A DNA stretch of 64,000 nucleotides from contig NZ_CP121666.1 of the NCBI RefSeq assembly GCF_029714325.1, forward strand, positions 7,223,001 through 7,287,000, written 5' to 3'. The DNA is from Bradyrhizobium sp. CB1717 (lineage in GTDB: Bacteria; Pseudomonadota; Alphaproteobacteria; Rhizobiales; Xanthobacteraceae). This document shows positions 45,437 to 53,497 of this stretch, piece by piece. Below the pieces are notes generated by a model. It was not told the origin of the DNA, searched no databases, and saw only the letters and a program-made list of their open reading frames with translations. Each line of letters opens with the position of its first letter. Position 1 is the first letter of the stretch. The position numbers were made by a program, and so were the translations under genes.

Positions 45437-45826
45437 GTGCTGAGTGGAGTGCTCGCGATCATGATCGGCAGCTTGCTGGGCGGCTGCGCGCGCTATTTCG
45501 TCTCCGGCGCAATCGCACGGCGGCTCGGCGAGACGTTTCCATGGGGCACCATGACCATCAACGTCACTGGCGCCTTCCTGATCGGCATTTTTGGCGCACT
45601 GGCAACGCATCCGGACTCGGTCTTCGCCGCGCCCAACCCCTGGCTGTTCGCGGTGACCGGGTTCCTCGGCTGCTACACCACGGTGTCCTCGTTCAGCCTG
45701 CAAACGCTGACGCTCGCCCGCAACGGCGAGGCCCTGCATGCGCTCGGCAATGTCGTCTTCTCGGTCGGGCTGTGCCTCACCGCCGTGACTTGCGGCTTCC
45801 TGCTTGCCGATCGTCTGGGAGGCTAG
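45437..45826 (+). CDS. crcB: Fluoride exporter CrcB (first copy)
   Basis: 129-residue small membrane protein of the Fluc family, a fluoride-selective channel. It shows four hydrophobic segments and the motifs GGCARYFVS near residue 15, MTINVTGAFLIG near 39-50 and GFLGCYTTVSSFS near 75-87. I chose the GTG at 45437 because it starts the first helix directly; a longer frame reading upstream overlaps the MFS gene. Its companion copy lies 6 bases downstream. In such pairs the two proteins may form a heterodimeric channel. Regulated by the fluoride riboswitch. Confidence 0.92.
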   Translation: MLSGVLAIMIGSLLGGCARYFVSGAIARRLGETFPWGTMTINVTGAFLIGIFGALATHPDSVFAAPNPWLFAVTGFLGCYTTVSSFSLQTLTLARNGEALHALGNVVFSVGLCLTAVTCGFLLADRLGG

Positions 45827-45832
45827 AGGCTG

Positions 45833-46258
45833 ATGGGCTCCCCTTCCACCGAACGCTGGCGCAGTGCGGTTCTCTATGCCTGGGTTTCCGCGGGCAGCAT
45901 CGTCGGCGGGCTGACGCGCTATCTGGTCGGGCTCGCGCTCGACACCGGGCCCGGCTTTCCCACCGCGACGCTGTTCATCAACGCCACGGGCTCGCTGATC
46001 ATCGGCTTCTACGCGACGTTGACCGGCCCTGATGGCCGTGTGCTGGCGCGGCCCGAGCACCGGCAATTCGTCATGACCGGGTTCTGCGGCGGCTACACCA
46101 CCTTCTCGGCCTTCAGCCTGGAAACCTTCCGCCTGTTCCATGGCGGCATGAAATACACAGCGCTCGCCTATGTTGCGTCCTCCGTCGTCTGCTGGCTGGT
46201 GTCGGTGTGGGCCGGGCATATGCTGGCGAGCCGCTACAACCGCTTGACAAGGAGCTGA
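45833..46258 (+). CDS. crcB: Fluoride exporter CrcB (second copy)
   Basis: 141-residue Fluc family protein with the motifs GGLTRYLVG near 25-33, LFINATGSLIIG near 47-58 and GFCGGYTTFSAFS near 82-94. It has four predicted transmembrane segments. It differs from the first copy (about one third identity by eye) rather than being a recent duplicate. It follows the first copy by 6 bases and precedes the DUF190 gene by 2 bases, in a four-gene unit under the fluoride riboswitch. The two copies could make a heterodimer. Confidence 0.92.
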   Translation: MGSPSTERWRSAVLYAWVSAGSIVGGLTRYLVGLALDTGPGFPTATLFINATGSLIIGFYATLTGPDGRVLARPEHRQFVMTGFCGGYTTFSAFSLETFRLFHGGMKYTALAYVASSVVCWLVSVWAGHMLASRYNRLTRS

Positions 46259-46260
46259 CC

Positions 46261-46602
46261 ATGCAAATTCCCAATCAGGCAGTTTCGCTCCGCATCTTCA
46301 TCGGCGAGAGCGACCATTATGACGGCAAACCGCTTTATGAAATGATCGTGATGAGGGCGCGCGAGCTGCACCTCGCCGGCGCCACCGTGCTGCGTGGTCC
46401 AATGGGATTCGGCAAGTCGAGCCGGCTGCACACCTCGAAAATCCTGCGCCTTTCGGAAGACCTGCCGCTGCTGATCGAGATCGTCGACAGCGAGGACAAC
46501 ATCAACGCATTCCTGCCCATCCTTGACAGCATGATGTCGAGCGGACTGATCACCTTGGAGAAGGTGCAGGTCCTGCAATATGGTGAGAAGGCCGCGAGCT
46601 GA
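46261..46602 (+). CDS. DUF190 domain-containing protein
   Basis: 113-residue small cytosolic protein of the DUF190 family, which frequently accompanies crcB genes. The pattern VSLRIFIGESDHYDGKPLYEM at the N-terminus and GAxVLRGxxGFGxxSRxHTS, seen here as GATVLRGPMGFGKSSRLHTS, are its signatures. The fold is a PII-like ferredoxin fold, and such proteins may bind nucleotides or regulate the adjacent channel. The start is the ATG at 46261, directly after the crcB stop. Confidence 0.88.
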   Translation: MQIPNQAVSLRIFIGESDHYDGKPLYEMIVMRARELHLAGATVLRGPMGFGKSSRLHTSKILRLSEDLPLLIEIVDSEDNINAFLPILDSMMSSGLITLEKVQVLQYGEKAAS

Positions 46603-46647
46603 TCGCTTCCGGCCGGAAACCCGAGCCCGCCGTGTCCAGGAGGCGGA

Positions 46648-46953
46648 ATGAACGACACCGTCACCAAGCCGAAAACTAGGACCAAGACCAAGGTCGAGCG
46701 GCCGAAGCTGCACAAGGTCATCCTGATCAACGACGACTACACGCCGCGCGAATTCGTCACCATGGTGCTGAAGGCCGAATTCCGCATGACGGAGGATCAG
46801 GCCTACAAGGTGATGATCACCGCGCACAAGCTGGGCACCTGCGTGGTCGCCGTGTTCACCAAGGACGTCGCCGAGACAAAGGCCACCCGCGCCACCGACG
46901 CCGGCCGCTCCAAGGGCTATCCGCTGCTGTTCACGACCGAGCCGGAGGAATAG
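46648..46953 (+). CDS. clpS: ATP-dependent Clp protease adaptor ClpS
   Basis: 101-residue adaptor that delivers N-degron substrates to ClpAP. The core has VILINDDYTPREFVTMVL (Asn-Asp pocket at about residues 28-30), the AEFRMTEDQAYKVMITAHKLG helix with the pocket histidine and the FTKDVAETKAT strand. The lysine- and threonine-rich N-terminal tail of about 20 residues is the flexible tail that enters ClpA. The sequence is closer to the ClpS2 type of Alphaproteobacteria than to the classical ClpS1 type. It follows the DUF190 gene by 45 bases and could share its transcript. No clpA is nearby. Confidence 0.92.
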   Translation: MNDTVTKPKTRTKTKVERPKLHKVILINDDYTPREFVTMVLKAEFRMTEDQAYKVMITAHKLGTCVVAVFTKDVAETKATRATDAGRSKGYPLLFTTEPEE

Positions 46954-47033
46954 GCCGCAGGTGTATTTCGACTGCCACAGATCGTCAGCAACACCGTAAA
47001 ACCGATGCGGGCCGGACAACGCAGCAACGTCCA

Positions 47034-48215
47034 CTAGGCGCCCGCCGGCGTGTCGCGCACGTTGACACGCACACCGTCCGGCTTGCTGACATAGAGATGG
47101 CTCTCCAATACGGATTGCATGTTCTCAAACATCGAATAGAGATCATCGCAATAGACGGACGGATTGTCGTAGCCGTTTTTCTTGGAGAAACGATGCGGAA
47201 GATAGCCTCCCCCGCAGGCGTCCATGAACTTGCATTGACGACACTTCGCACAAAGATTGATTGAGGCATCGCGCGCGGCTTTCCAGCGCGGCTCATTCCT
47301 GACCTCATCGATCGCGTGATCGAAGATGTTGAACCCGGTGGTGGTGAAGCCGTCGCCTGCGATCCGCAGCACATCGTGGGCCTCCACGGTGCCGTCGGTC
47401 ATCACGGTGCAAAGCTCGACAGGCTTGTGGCCCACGCCCTCGGTCGGTGAATTGTTGCCAAGCAGGGCGGTGATCATGTCCGAGATGATGCGGATATCGG
47501 TCGTCGGCTTCGAGCGATTTGCCTCCAGCCACAGGTCGAACAGCCCCTTGTAGAAAGCGGCAATGGATGGCGGACTCTCATCCACCGTCGCATCGGGAAT
47601 CATGATGTCGTAGTTGGAGATTCCACAGGCGGCGAAAAAATCGGCGTATTGCTGCGGCGCGTAAGCGGGATTGCAGACGGCCAGGGCAATGACGCCAATG
47701 TTGCGCGACACCAGCATGCGAACGGCACGTTCCACGGCGGCATGGGTGCCCGTCCCCTGAAACGTCCTGCGATGAAGGTCGTGAATATGTGCCGGTCCGT
47801 CCACGCTGATCGCAACCGAAATGTTGCGGGCCTCGAAGCAGGCCAGCCATTCATCATCGATCAACACACCATTGGTCGTGACCGCGATCGGTATGCCGCA
47901 TCCGGTCCGCGATGAAATGGCCTCGCAGGCTTCGGCAAAGCCGTGGAAATTCTCGACGCCCCACAGCAGCGGCTCGCCGCCGTGCAGAATGACGGGAAAA
48001 TCGGCGAGCGAGAATCTGACAACGTGCTCCTCGAGGCGCTGCAGCAGACGATGCTGCACGTCAGGGCTCATCAGCTTCGGCTTGGTGTAAACGGACGCGT
48101 CGCGAAACCAGTAACAATAGGAGCAGTCGATGTTACATCTCGTTGCGACCTTGACCAGCAATTGCGTGATCGGCTGATCCTGGAAAGCGACACAATCTGA
48201 ACCGTCAGCCGACAT
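47034..48215 (-). CDS. Radical SAM/SPASM peptide maturase (cyclophane-forming type)
   Basis: 393-residue enzyme expected to modify the precursor peptide encoded just upstream. The radical SAM cluster motif CNIDCSYC is at residues 27-34 (C-x3-C-x2-C), preceded by LVKVATR; HGGEPLLWG lies near residue 82 and SVDGPAHIHD near 150. The C-terminal SPASM-like part has CAKCRQCKFMDACGGGYLPH and NPSVYCDDLY, with the auxiliary-cluster cysteines. GGGYLPHR and NGYDNPSVYC recall the FxsB, GrrM/OscB and XyeB families, which install aromatic-to-side-chain cyclophane crosslinks. I chose the ATG at 48215 because the upstream extension overlaps the precursor and has no conserved start. The exact subfamily is not certain. 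Confidence 0.85.
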   Translation of the reverse strand: MSADGSDCVAFQDQPITQLLVKVATRCNIDCSYCYWFRDASVYTKPKLMSPDVQHRLLQRLEEHVVRFSLADFPVILHGGEPLLWGVENFHGFAEACEAISSRTGCGIPIAVTTNGVLIDDEWLACFEARNISVAISVDGPAHIHDLHRRTFQGTGTHAAVERAVRMLVSRNIGVIALAVCNPAYAPQQYADFFAACGISNYDIMIPDATVDESPPSIAAFYKGLFDLWLEANRSKPTTDIRIISDMITALLGNNSPTEGVGHKPVELCTVMTDGTVEAHDVLRIAGDGFTTTGFNIFDHAIDEVRNEPRWKAARDASINLCAKCRQCKFMDACGGGYLPHRFSKKNGYDNPSVYCDDLYSMFENMQSVLESHLYVSKPDGVRVNVRDTPAGA

Positions 48216-48246
48216 GCCGACACCGAGACGAGCTGGAAGAAGTTGT

Positions 48247-48525
48247 CTAGTACCCTCGAACGAATCCGCCTCGGCGGAACGCGCCGACACCCGGAGCGTA
48301 CGCCCCCCTGCGGAAGGCGCCTGCGTTGGCGCCCTTAGCAAAAGCGCCTCGCCTGAAAGCAGCCTGGGTCGCCACGGGGTCGTCGGAGACGACGCCCTGC
48401 TCCGCACGCTGTCCTCGCAGATCGTTCAGCAATGCGTCGATACCCTGATGGTCGCTCTGAATGGTTGCGCCAGGCCCATGCAATTGGATGAGGCTCGCAA
48501 AAATCTTCAGCGTCGTAATCGGCAT
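48247..48525 (-). CDS. Candidate RiPP precursor peptide with AFRRG repeats
   Basis: 92-residue peptide encoded 31 bases upstream of the radical SAM maturase on the same strand. The leader (about residues 1-52) starts MPITTLKIFASLIQLHGPGA and is acidic and hydrophobic. The C-terminal 40 residues repeat the unit A-F-R-R-G three times (F57, F71, F83), with aromatic F62, Y76, F88 and Y92 spaced between them and many glycines. F-x-R, F-x-K and F-V-R triplets suit the three-residue cyclophane crosslinks made by GrrM/FxsB-type enzymes. I chose the ATG at 48525, behind AGGGGAG. It lacks Cys. Not seen: a signal peptide, transporter or protease. Function of the product is unknown. Confidence 0.75.
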   Translation of the reverse strand: MPITTLKIFASLIQLHGPGATIQSDHQGIDALLNDLRGQRAEQGVVSDDPVATQAAFRRGAFAKGANAGAFRRGAYAPGVGAFRRGGFVRGY

Positions 48526-48694
48526 GATTATGCTCCCCTTTTCGCGACGCAATGCAGGGATCGAACGAAAGGCCGGACGATCGAGCCGGCTGAGCAATGA
48601 CGAACACTATACCTTTTCCATTGTTGCGGCAATGTGTCGGGACCGGCCGGTCTGCTCGACCTCAGGGAGCAGACATCGCTCCTGCAAAGACGCC

Positions 48695-49885
48695 CTAGGC
48701 CATCACCACCGGCGTCTCTTCGCCGAGCCCGTAGACGCGCTGCGCCTTGGAGAATCCGGCGATCGGAAATTCGCCGAGCGCGCGCCAGTCGTGGCGGCAG
48801 GCATTGGCGAAGACTTCCGAGACCACGACGGTGCGCCCCAGCCGCCCGGCGATCTTCTCCAGCCGTGCGGCGAGATTGACGGCGGGGCCGATGCAGGTGA
48901 AGTCGAGGCGGTTGCCGCCGCCGATATTGCCATAGAGGATGTTGCCGACGTGCAGCGCAACGCCGAAGCGGAAGCGCTCGACGATGTCGCCGACCGGAAA
49001 GGCGAGCGCCTCGACGCTGGCGCGGGATTCGCGCGCAGCCTCCAGCACGCGCGTGCAGACGTGGGCGGCATCGCCGACATATTCGTCGATCGGGAACACC
49101 GCGAGCAGGCCGTCGCCCATGAATTTCAGCACCTCGCCGCCATGGCCGCGGATCGCGGTGACCTGGCAATCGAAATACTGGTTGAGGATCTCGACCACGG
49201 TCTCTGCCGGCAGGCGATCTGACAGCGCGGTGAAACCGCGAAGGTCCGAGAGCCAGATCGCGGCCTGCATGGTGTCGTTGTGGCCGCGGCGGATCTGGCC
49301 GCCGAGGATGCGCGCGCCGGCGCGGTTGCCGACATAGGTGTCGAGCAGCATCTCGGCGGTGCGGCGCAGGCTGATGATCTCGGCGACGCGCGCGAGCGGC
49401 GTCACGATGGATCGGATCGCCGCGATGTGGTCGTCGGTGAAGCCGCCGGGATGCCGTGTCACCCAGCTGGTCGCATGGACCGAGCCGTCGAGAAACGGCA
49501 TCGGCACCGCGACATAGTCGGTCGCCCCTTCGGCCTGCATGTCGTTCAGGATCGGAAACCGTTCGCCGTCGTGATCGCCGATGCGTCCACGGACCTCGAC
49601 CCCCTGCTCGAACACGATCCGGAGCGGGCTCTTGGCGAATTCGGGCGTGTCCAGGATCTCGAAATCGACGGTGCCGATCTCGACCTCCTCGCCCTGCCGC
49701 CAGATGAAGTTGCGGCCGAAGATTTCCGGATGCAGCGTGCGGATGAAGATGCCGAACCGCCATATCGGCAGGCCGGCTTCGACCAGATGCTCGCAGACAT
49801 CGGCGATCATCTCGGCCGGGGTCCCCGACGACCTCGCGCCGTCGATCAGCCAATTGGTGATGCGGTGGAGCTCGGAGTTTTGCAT
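48695..49885 (-). CDS. Class III adenylate/guanylate cyclase
   Basis: 396-residue cyclase, probably producing cAMP. The C-terminal catalytic domain (from about residue 205) has the metal aspartates in LSDLRGFTALSDR and FMGDGLLAVF, the adenine-specifying lysine in EVLKFMGDG and the aspartate in RLDFTCIGPAVNLAARLE. The first 190 residues have a GAF-like alpha-beta fold that may sense a ligand. No membrane segment is present, so it is cytosolic. I chose the ATG at 49885; a longer start at 49948 has no supporting motif. It lies 169 bases from the RiPP precursor on the same strand, and I see no link between them. Confidence 0.87.
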   Translation of the reverse strand: MQNSELHRITNWLIDGARSSGTPAEMIADVCEHLVEAGLPIWRFGIFIRTLHPEIFGRNFIWRQGEEVEIGTVDFEILDTPEFAKSPLRIVFEQGVEVRGRIGDHDGERFPILNDMQAEGATDYVAVPMPFLDGSVHATSWVTRHPGGFTDDHIAAIRSIVTPLARVAEIISLRRTAEMLLDTYVGNRAGARILGGQIRRGHNDTMQAAIWLSDLRGFTALSDRLPAETVVEILNQYFDCQVTAIRGHGGEVLKFMGDGLLAVFPIDEYVGDAAHVCTRVLEAARESRASVEALAFPVGDIVERFRFGVALHVGNILYGNIGGGNRLDFTCIGPAVNLAARLEKIAGRLGRTVVVSEVFANACRHDWRALGEFPIAGFSKAQRVYGLGEETPVVMA

Positions 49886-50041
49886 GCCCGCATTTGCGGA
49901 CGAAGTTGTGCGGACGTCAAGCTGCGCGGTGGGCTGGTACCGCGGCATTATAGGTGGCGCATGATCTTTCGGAAAACCGCTTCACACTTTGCGCTCACGC
50001 GGCCCTTCGGGTCCGGATCACGCGCTACCGCCCTACTGGCG

Positions 50042-51130
50042 CTAGCGGCCGACCTGCCCGCGATCCCGGATGAAATGATCGGCCAGCACGCAGGCCATCA
50101 TGGCTTCACCGACGGGGACGGCGCGGATGCCGACGCAGGGGTCGTGGCGGCCCTTGGTGAAGATCTCGGTGTCGGCGCCCTTGCGGTCGACGGTGAGACG
50201 CGGCTGGAGGATCGACGAGGTCGGCTTCACCGCGAAACGCACCACGATCGGCTGTCCCGTGGAGATGCCGCCCAGAACGCCGCCGGCATGGTTGGAGAGG
50301 AAACGCGTGCCGTCATTGCCGGTGCGCATCTCGTCGGCGTTCTCCTCGCCCGTGAGCTCGGCCGCGCCGAAGCCGGCGCCGATCTCGACGCCCTTCACCG
50401 CGTTGATGGTCATCATCGCGCCCGCGAGATCGGAATCGAGCTTGGCGTAGATCGGTGCGCCAAGACCTGCAGGTACGCCTTCGGCGACGATCTCGAGCAC
50501 CGCACCGATCGAGGAGCCGCTCTTGCGGATTCCGTCGAGATAGGTCTCGAAGAACGCGGCCTTGTCCTTGTCCGGGCAGAAGAACGGATTTTTGGCAATC
50601 TCGTCCCAGTCCCACTTCTCGCGGTCGATCTTGTGCGGGCCGATCTGCACCAGCGCGCCGCGCACCTTGACGTCGGGCAGCACCTTTCGCGCGATCGCAC
50701 CGGCGGCAACGCGCATCGCGGTCTCGCGCGCCGAGGAGCGGCCGCCGCCGCGATAGTCGCGCAGGCCGTACTTCGCCTCATAGGTGAAGTCGGCGTGGCC
50801 CGGACGAAACTTGTCCTTGATCTCGGAATAGTCCTTCGAGCGCTGGTCGGTGTTCTCGATCAGCAGGCCGATCGGCGTGCCCGTCGTCACCTGCACGCCG
50901 GTCTCCGGATGCGCCATCACGCCGGACAGGATCTTGACCTGGTCCGGCTCCTGGCGCTGGGTGGTGAAGCGCGACTGGCCGGGACGGCGGCGGTCGAGAT
51001 CCCGCTGGATGTCGGCCTCGGTGAGCGGGATCATCGGCGGGCAGCCGTCGACCACGCAGCCGATCGCGACCCCGTGGCTCTCGCCGAAGGTGGTGACGCG
51101 GAACATGTGGCCGAAGGTGTTGAAGGACAT
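50042..51130 (-). CDS. aroC: Chorismate synthase
   Basis: 362-residue enzyme that converts 5-enolpyruvylshikimate 3-phosphate to chorismate, with reduced FMN. The signature GESHG is at residues 16-20, with [14 protein letters not shown] near 107-120, [18 protein letters not shown] near 128-145 and the C-terminal [13 protein letters not shown]. The length is normal. It opens a minus-strand stretch with the phosphatase and fabI upstream, separated by a repeat element. An essential gene, so this region is chromosomal. Confidence 0.96.
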   Translation of the reverse strand: MSFNTFGHMFRVTTFGESHGVAIGCVVDGCPPMIPLTEADIQRDLDRRRPGQSRFTTQRQEPDQVKILSGVMAHPETGVQVTTGTPIGLLIENTDQRSKDYSEIKDKFRPGHADFTYEAKYGLRDYRGGGRSSARETAMRVAAGAIARKVLPDVKVRGALVQIGPHKIDREKWDWDEIAKNPFFCPDKDKAAFFETYLDGIRKSGSSIGAVLEIVAEGVPAGLGAPIYAKLDSDLAGAMMTINAVKGVEIGAGFGAAELTGEENADEMRTGNDGTRFLSNHAGGVLGGISTGQPIVVRFAVKPTSSILQPRLTVDRKGADTEIFTKGRHDPCVGIRAVPVGEAMMACVLADHFIRDRGQVGR

Positions 51131-51217
51131 GCGCGGATGCCGCCTAGCGTTGACGTTTTACATAAACGTTGTTTGTCAACGTCGTAGCGCCGCGGAGCAC
51201 TGGGTTCAACCCTAGTT

Positions 51218-51299
51218 CCGTCATTCCGGGGCGATGCGCAAGCATCGAAGCCGGAATCTCGAGATTCCGGGTTCGCCCTAGGGCGCCCCGGAATGACGG
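51218..51299. repeat. Dispersed palindromic repeat (CGTCATTCCGG family), copy 2
   Basis: The 82-base unit begins CCGTCATTCCGGGGCG and ends CGCCCCGGAATGACGG, perfect reverse complements. A second dyad, CCGGAATCTCGAGATTCCGG, lies in its centre. It shares both dyads with 63131-63212 almost base for base. It lies between aroC and the phosphatase gene. Confidence 0.85.
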
Positions 51300-51307
51300 G
51301 GAGCGGT

Positions 51308-51907
51308 CTAACTAAACTTCTCCAGCCGCCCGTCGCGGAACACGTAGACGGCACCTTGCTCGATATAGAGCTCGGCGGCGCTGGCGGGGGTCTCCAGCCC
51401 CAGGGACACCATCAGGGCCCTGCAGGTCCCGCCATGGGCGACCGCGACGGTGTCGGTCCGGAGCTGGTCGTACCAGGCGCGCACGCGGACCTGCACGTCC
51501 GCGTAGGTCTCCCCGCCCGCGGGGCCCACCGTCCATTTGTCGGCGAGGCGCCTTGCATAGATGTCGGGATCGGCGGCTTCGCTCTCGGCCAGCGTCAGCC
51601 CTTCCCAGGTGCCGTAGCCGATCTCGCGCAGACGGTCGTCGAGCGCATAGTCGGCCACCGGCAGCTCGAGCTTGCCGCGCGCGAGTTCCATGGTCTGGCG
51701 GGCGCGGCCAAGCGGGCTCGACACGTAAGGCAGCGCGGCCTTGTCGCGCCCGTCACGCCTGAACAGATCGGCCAAAACGCCGCCGGCCTGCACGGCCTGA
51801 CTGCGGCCGCGCACATTCAGCGGAATGTCCCTGGTGCCCTGAAGCCGCCCGAGCGCATTCCACTCGGTCTCGCCGTGGCGAAGATAATAGATCGTAGGCC
51901 CGGGCAT
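51308..51907 (-). CDS. Histidine phosphatase family protein
   Basis: 199-residue phosphoglycerate-mutase-like phosphatase. The RHGETEWN motif at about residues 10-17 includes the phosphorylated histidine, and the second histidine is in VAHGGTCRALM near residue 150, with the arginine in SSPLGRARQTME near 65. Such enzymes hydrolyse small phosphoesters or phosphoproteins. It precedes fabI by 12 bases and follows aroC across a repeat element. Substrate unknown. Confidence 0.85.
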   Translation of the reverse strand: MPGPTIYYLRHGETEWNALGRLQGTRDIPLNVRGRSQAVQAGGVLADLFRRDGRDKAALPYVSSPLGRARQTMELARGKLELPVADYALDDRLREIGYGTWEGLTLAESEAADPDIYARRLADKWTVGPAGGETYADVQVRVRAWYDQLRTDTVAVAHGGTCRALMVSLGLETPASAAELYIEQGAVYVFRDGRLEKFS

Positions 51908-51919
51908 TGCAGATAAGAA

Positions 51920-52735
51920 CTAGTCCTTCCCACCGAGCGAAATGTCCGGCGCGTCCGGCCGCTTCATGCCGAGCACGTGATATCCGGAATCAACGTGATG
52001 CACCTCGCCGGTCACGCCACGCGAGAGGTCGGAGAGGAAATACAACGCGCTGCCGCCGACGTCCTCGGTGGAGACATTGCGCCGCATCGGCGCGTTGTAC
52101 TCGTTCCACTTCAGGATATAGCGGAAGTCGCCGATGCCGGACGCGGCGAGCGTCTTGATCGGACCTGCCGAGATCGCGTTGACGCGGATGTTCTTCTCGC
52201 CGAGGTCGGCGGCGAGATAGCGCACGCTGGCTTCCAGCGCCGCCTTGGCGACGCCCATCACGTTGTAATGCGGCATCCACTTCTCGGCGCCGTAATAGGA
52301 GAGCGTGATCAGCGAGCCGCCGTCGGTCATCAGCTTCTCGGCGCGCTGCGCCACCGCCGTGAACGAGTAGCAGGAGATCAACATCGACTTGCTGAAGTTC
52401 TCCTGCGTGGTGTCGACGTAGCGGCCGTCGAGCTGTTCGCCATAAGCGATCGCGTGCACCAGGAAGTCGATCTTGCCCCATTTCTCCTTCAGCACCGCGA
52501 AGGCGGCGTCGATGGTCGCGGCATCGGTGACGTCGCAATGGCCGAGCACGAGGCCGCCGATCTCGGCGGCGAGCGGCTCGACGCGCTTCTTCAGCGCATC
52601 GCCCTGATAGGTGAAGGCGAGCTCGGCGCCGGCGGCGTGGCATGCCTTGGCAATGCCCCAGGCTATCGAGCGGTTGTTGGCAACGCCGAGGATCACCCCG
52701 CGCTTGCCTTGCATCAGACCTGAATTCTGCGCCAT
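51920..52735 (-). CDS. fabI: Enoyl-ACP reductase FabI
   Basis: 271-residue NADH-dependent enoyl-[acyl-carrier-protein] reductase of type II fatty acid synthesis. The diagnostic motifs are GVANNRSIAWGIAKA near the N-terminus, LVHAIAYG near residue 90 and the catalytic Tyr-x6-Lys type segment SYYGAEKWMPHYNVMGVAKAAL. The C-terminus VDSGYHVLGM is typical of FabI. Length normal. It is the first gene of the fabI-phosphatase unit, and is divergent from the ECF sigma factor gene. It is a triclosan/isoniazid-type drug target in other bacteria. Confidence 0.95.
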   Translation of the reverse strand: MAQNSGLMQGKRGVILGVANNRSIAWGIAKACHAAGAELAFTYQGDALKKRVEPLAAEIGGLVLGHCDVTDAATIDAAFAVLKEKWGKIDFLVHAIAYGEQLDGRYVDTTQENFSKSMLISCYSFTAVAQRAEKLMTDGGSLITLSYYGAEKWMPHYNVMGVAKAALEASVRYLAADLGEKNIRVNAISAGPIKTLAASGIGDFRYILKWNEYNAPMRRNVSTEDVGGSALYFLSDLSRGVTGEVHHVDSGYHVLGMKRPDAPDISLGGKD

Positions 52736-52908
52736 TTTTGAACGTCCCGTCGAGCTCTCGTTGAGGTTTGGAGGTACACCAGCCCTCCCCTGCGGTACAG
52801 CCCTAATACGCGGCGTTAACGCTGTTTCGAGCGCCGGAATAGCCGTTCCATTCGGGTGTTATGATCGCTATAGGCGCTCGCGCCGGACACCAGGACGTCA
52901 AGACGGCA

Positions 52909-53397
52909 ATGAGTGCGTTTCGCCAGAGTGTGGAAGCCATGATCCCGGCGTTGCGCCGCTACGCCCGCGCGCTGACGCGCGATGCGGATGCGGCCGACGA
53001 TCTGGTGCAGGACACGTTGGTGCGTGCGCTCCGATCGGAGCGCCTGTTTCTCGGAGGCGACGTCAGGAGCTGGCTCTATACGATCCTGACCAACCTCAAC
53101 AAGAACCGGCGGCGCTCGCTGGCGAGGCGGCCGCACTTCATGCAGCTGACGGAGAACAACCCCGACGCCAGCGGGACCGAAGCCGAGGGAAGCGACATCG
53201 AGAAGGCGCTGGCAACGCTGGTCGAGGAGCAACGTTCGGTGCTGCTGCTGGTGATGCTGGAAGGCATGAGCTACCGCGAGGTCGCCGACATCCAGGGCGT
53301 GCCGATCGGCACGGTGATGTCGCGCTTGGCAAGGGCGAGAGCCCACGTGAAAGCCTCGCTGGAGGGTGAGCGCCCGGCGCTCAGGCGGGTGAAATGA
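52909..53397 (+). CDS. ECF-type RNA polymerase sigma factor
   Basis: 162-residue extracytoplasmic-function sigma factor. Region 2 (about residues 8-75) has ALRRYARALTRDADAADDLV and WLYTILTNLNKNRRR; region 4 (about 105-160) has LLLVMLEGMSYREVADIQGV, then TVMSRLARARAHVK. I chose the ATG at 52909, which begins region 2 properly; an in-frame ATG at 52861 would add 16 residues. It is followed at 100 bases by an anti-sigma-like membrane protein, and is divergent from fabI. The signal and target promoters are not known. Confidence 0.9.
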   Translation: MSAFRQSVEAMIPALRRYARALTRDADAADDLVQDTLVRALRSERLFLGGDVRSWLYTILTNLNKNRRRSLARRPHFMQLTENNPDASGTEAEGSDIEKALATLVEEQRSVLLLVMLEGMSYREVADIQGVPIGTVMSRLARARAHVKASLEGERPALRRVK

Positions 53398-53497
53398 TGG
53401 CCGGGTTGATGCATCGCGTAGTGTCCGCCCGCAGGGCGAAGCGGACGAAGTTGAGCCACGAAGGATTTTTTGGGCCGCAGAGCCAGAGACGACCGAT

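Noticed and set aside
48526..48694. Adenylate cyclase as part of the RiPP cluster
   Set aside because: It is on the same strand and close by, but it has a normal stand-alone domain set, and cyclases are not known partners of this maturase type.
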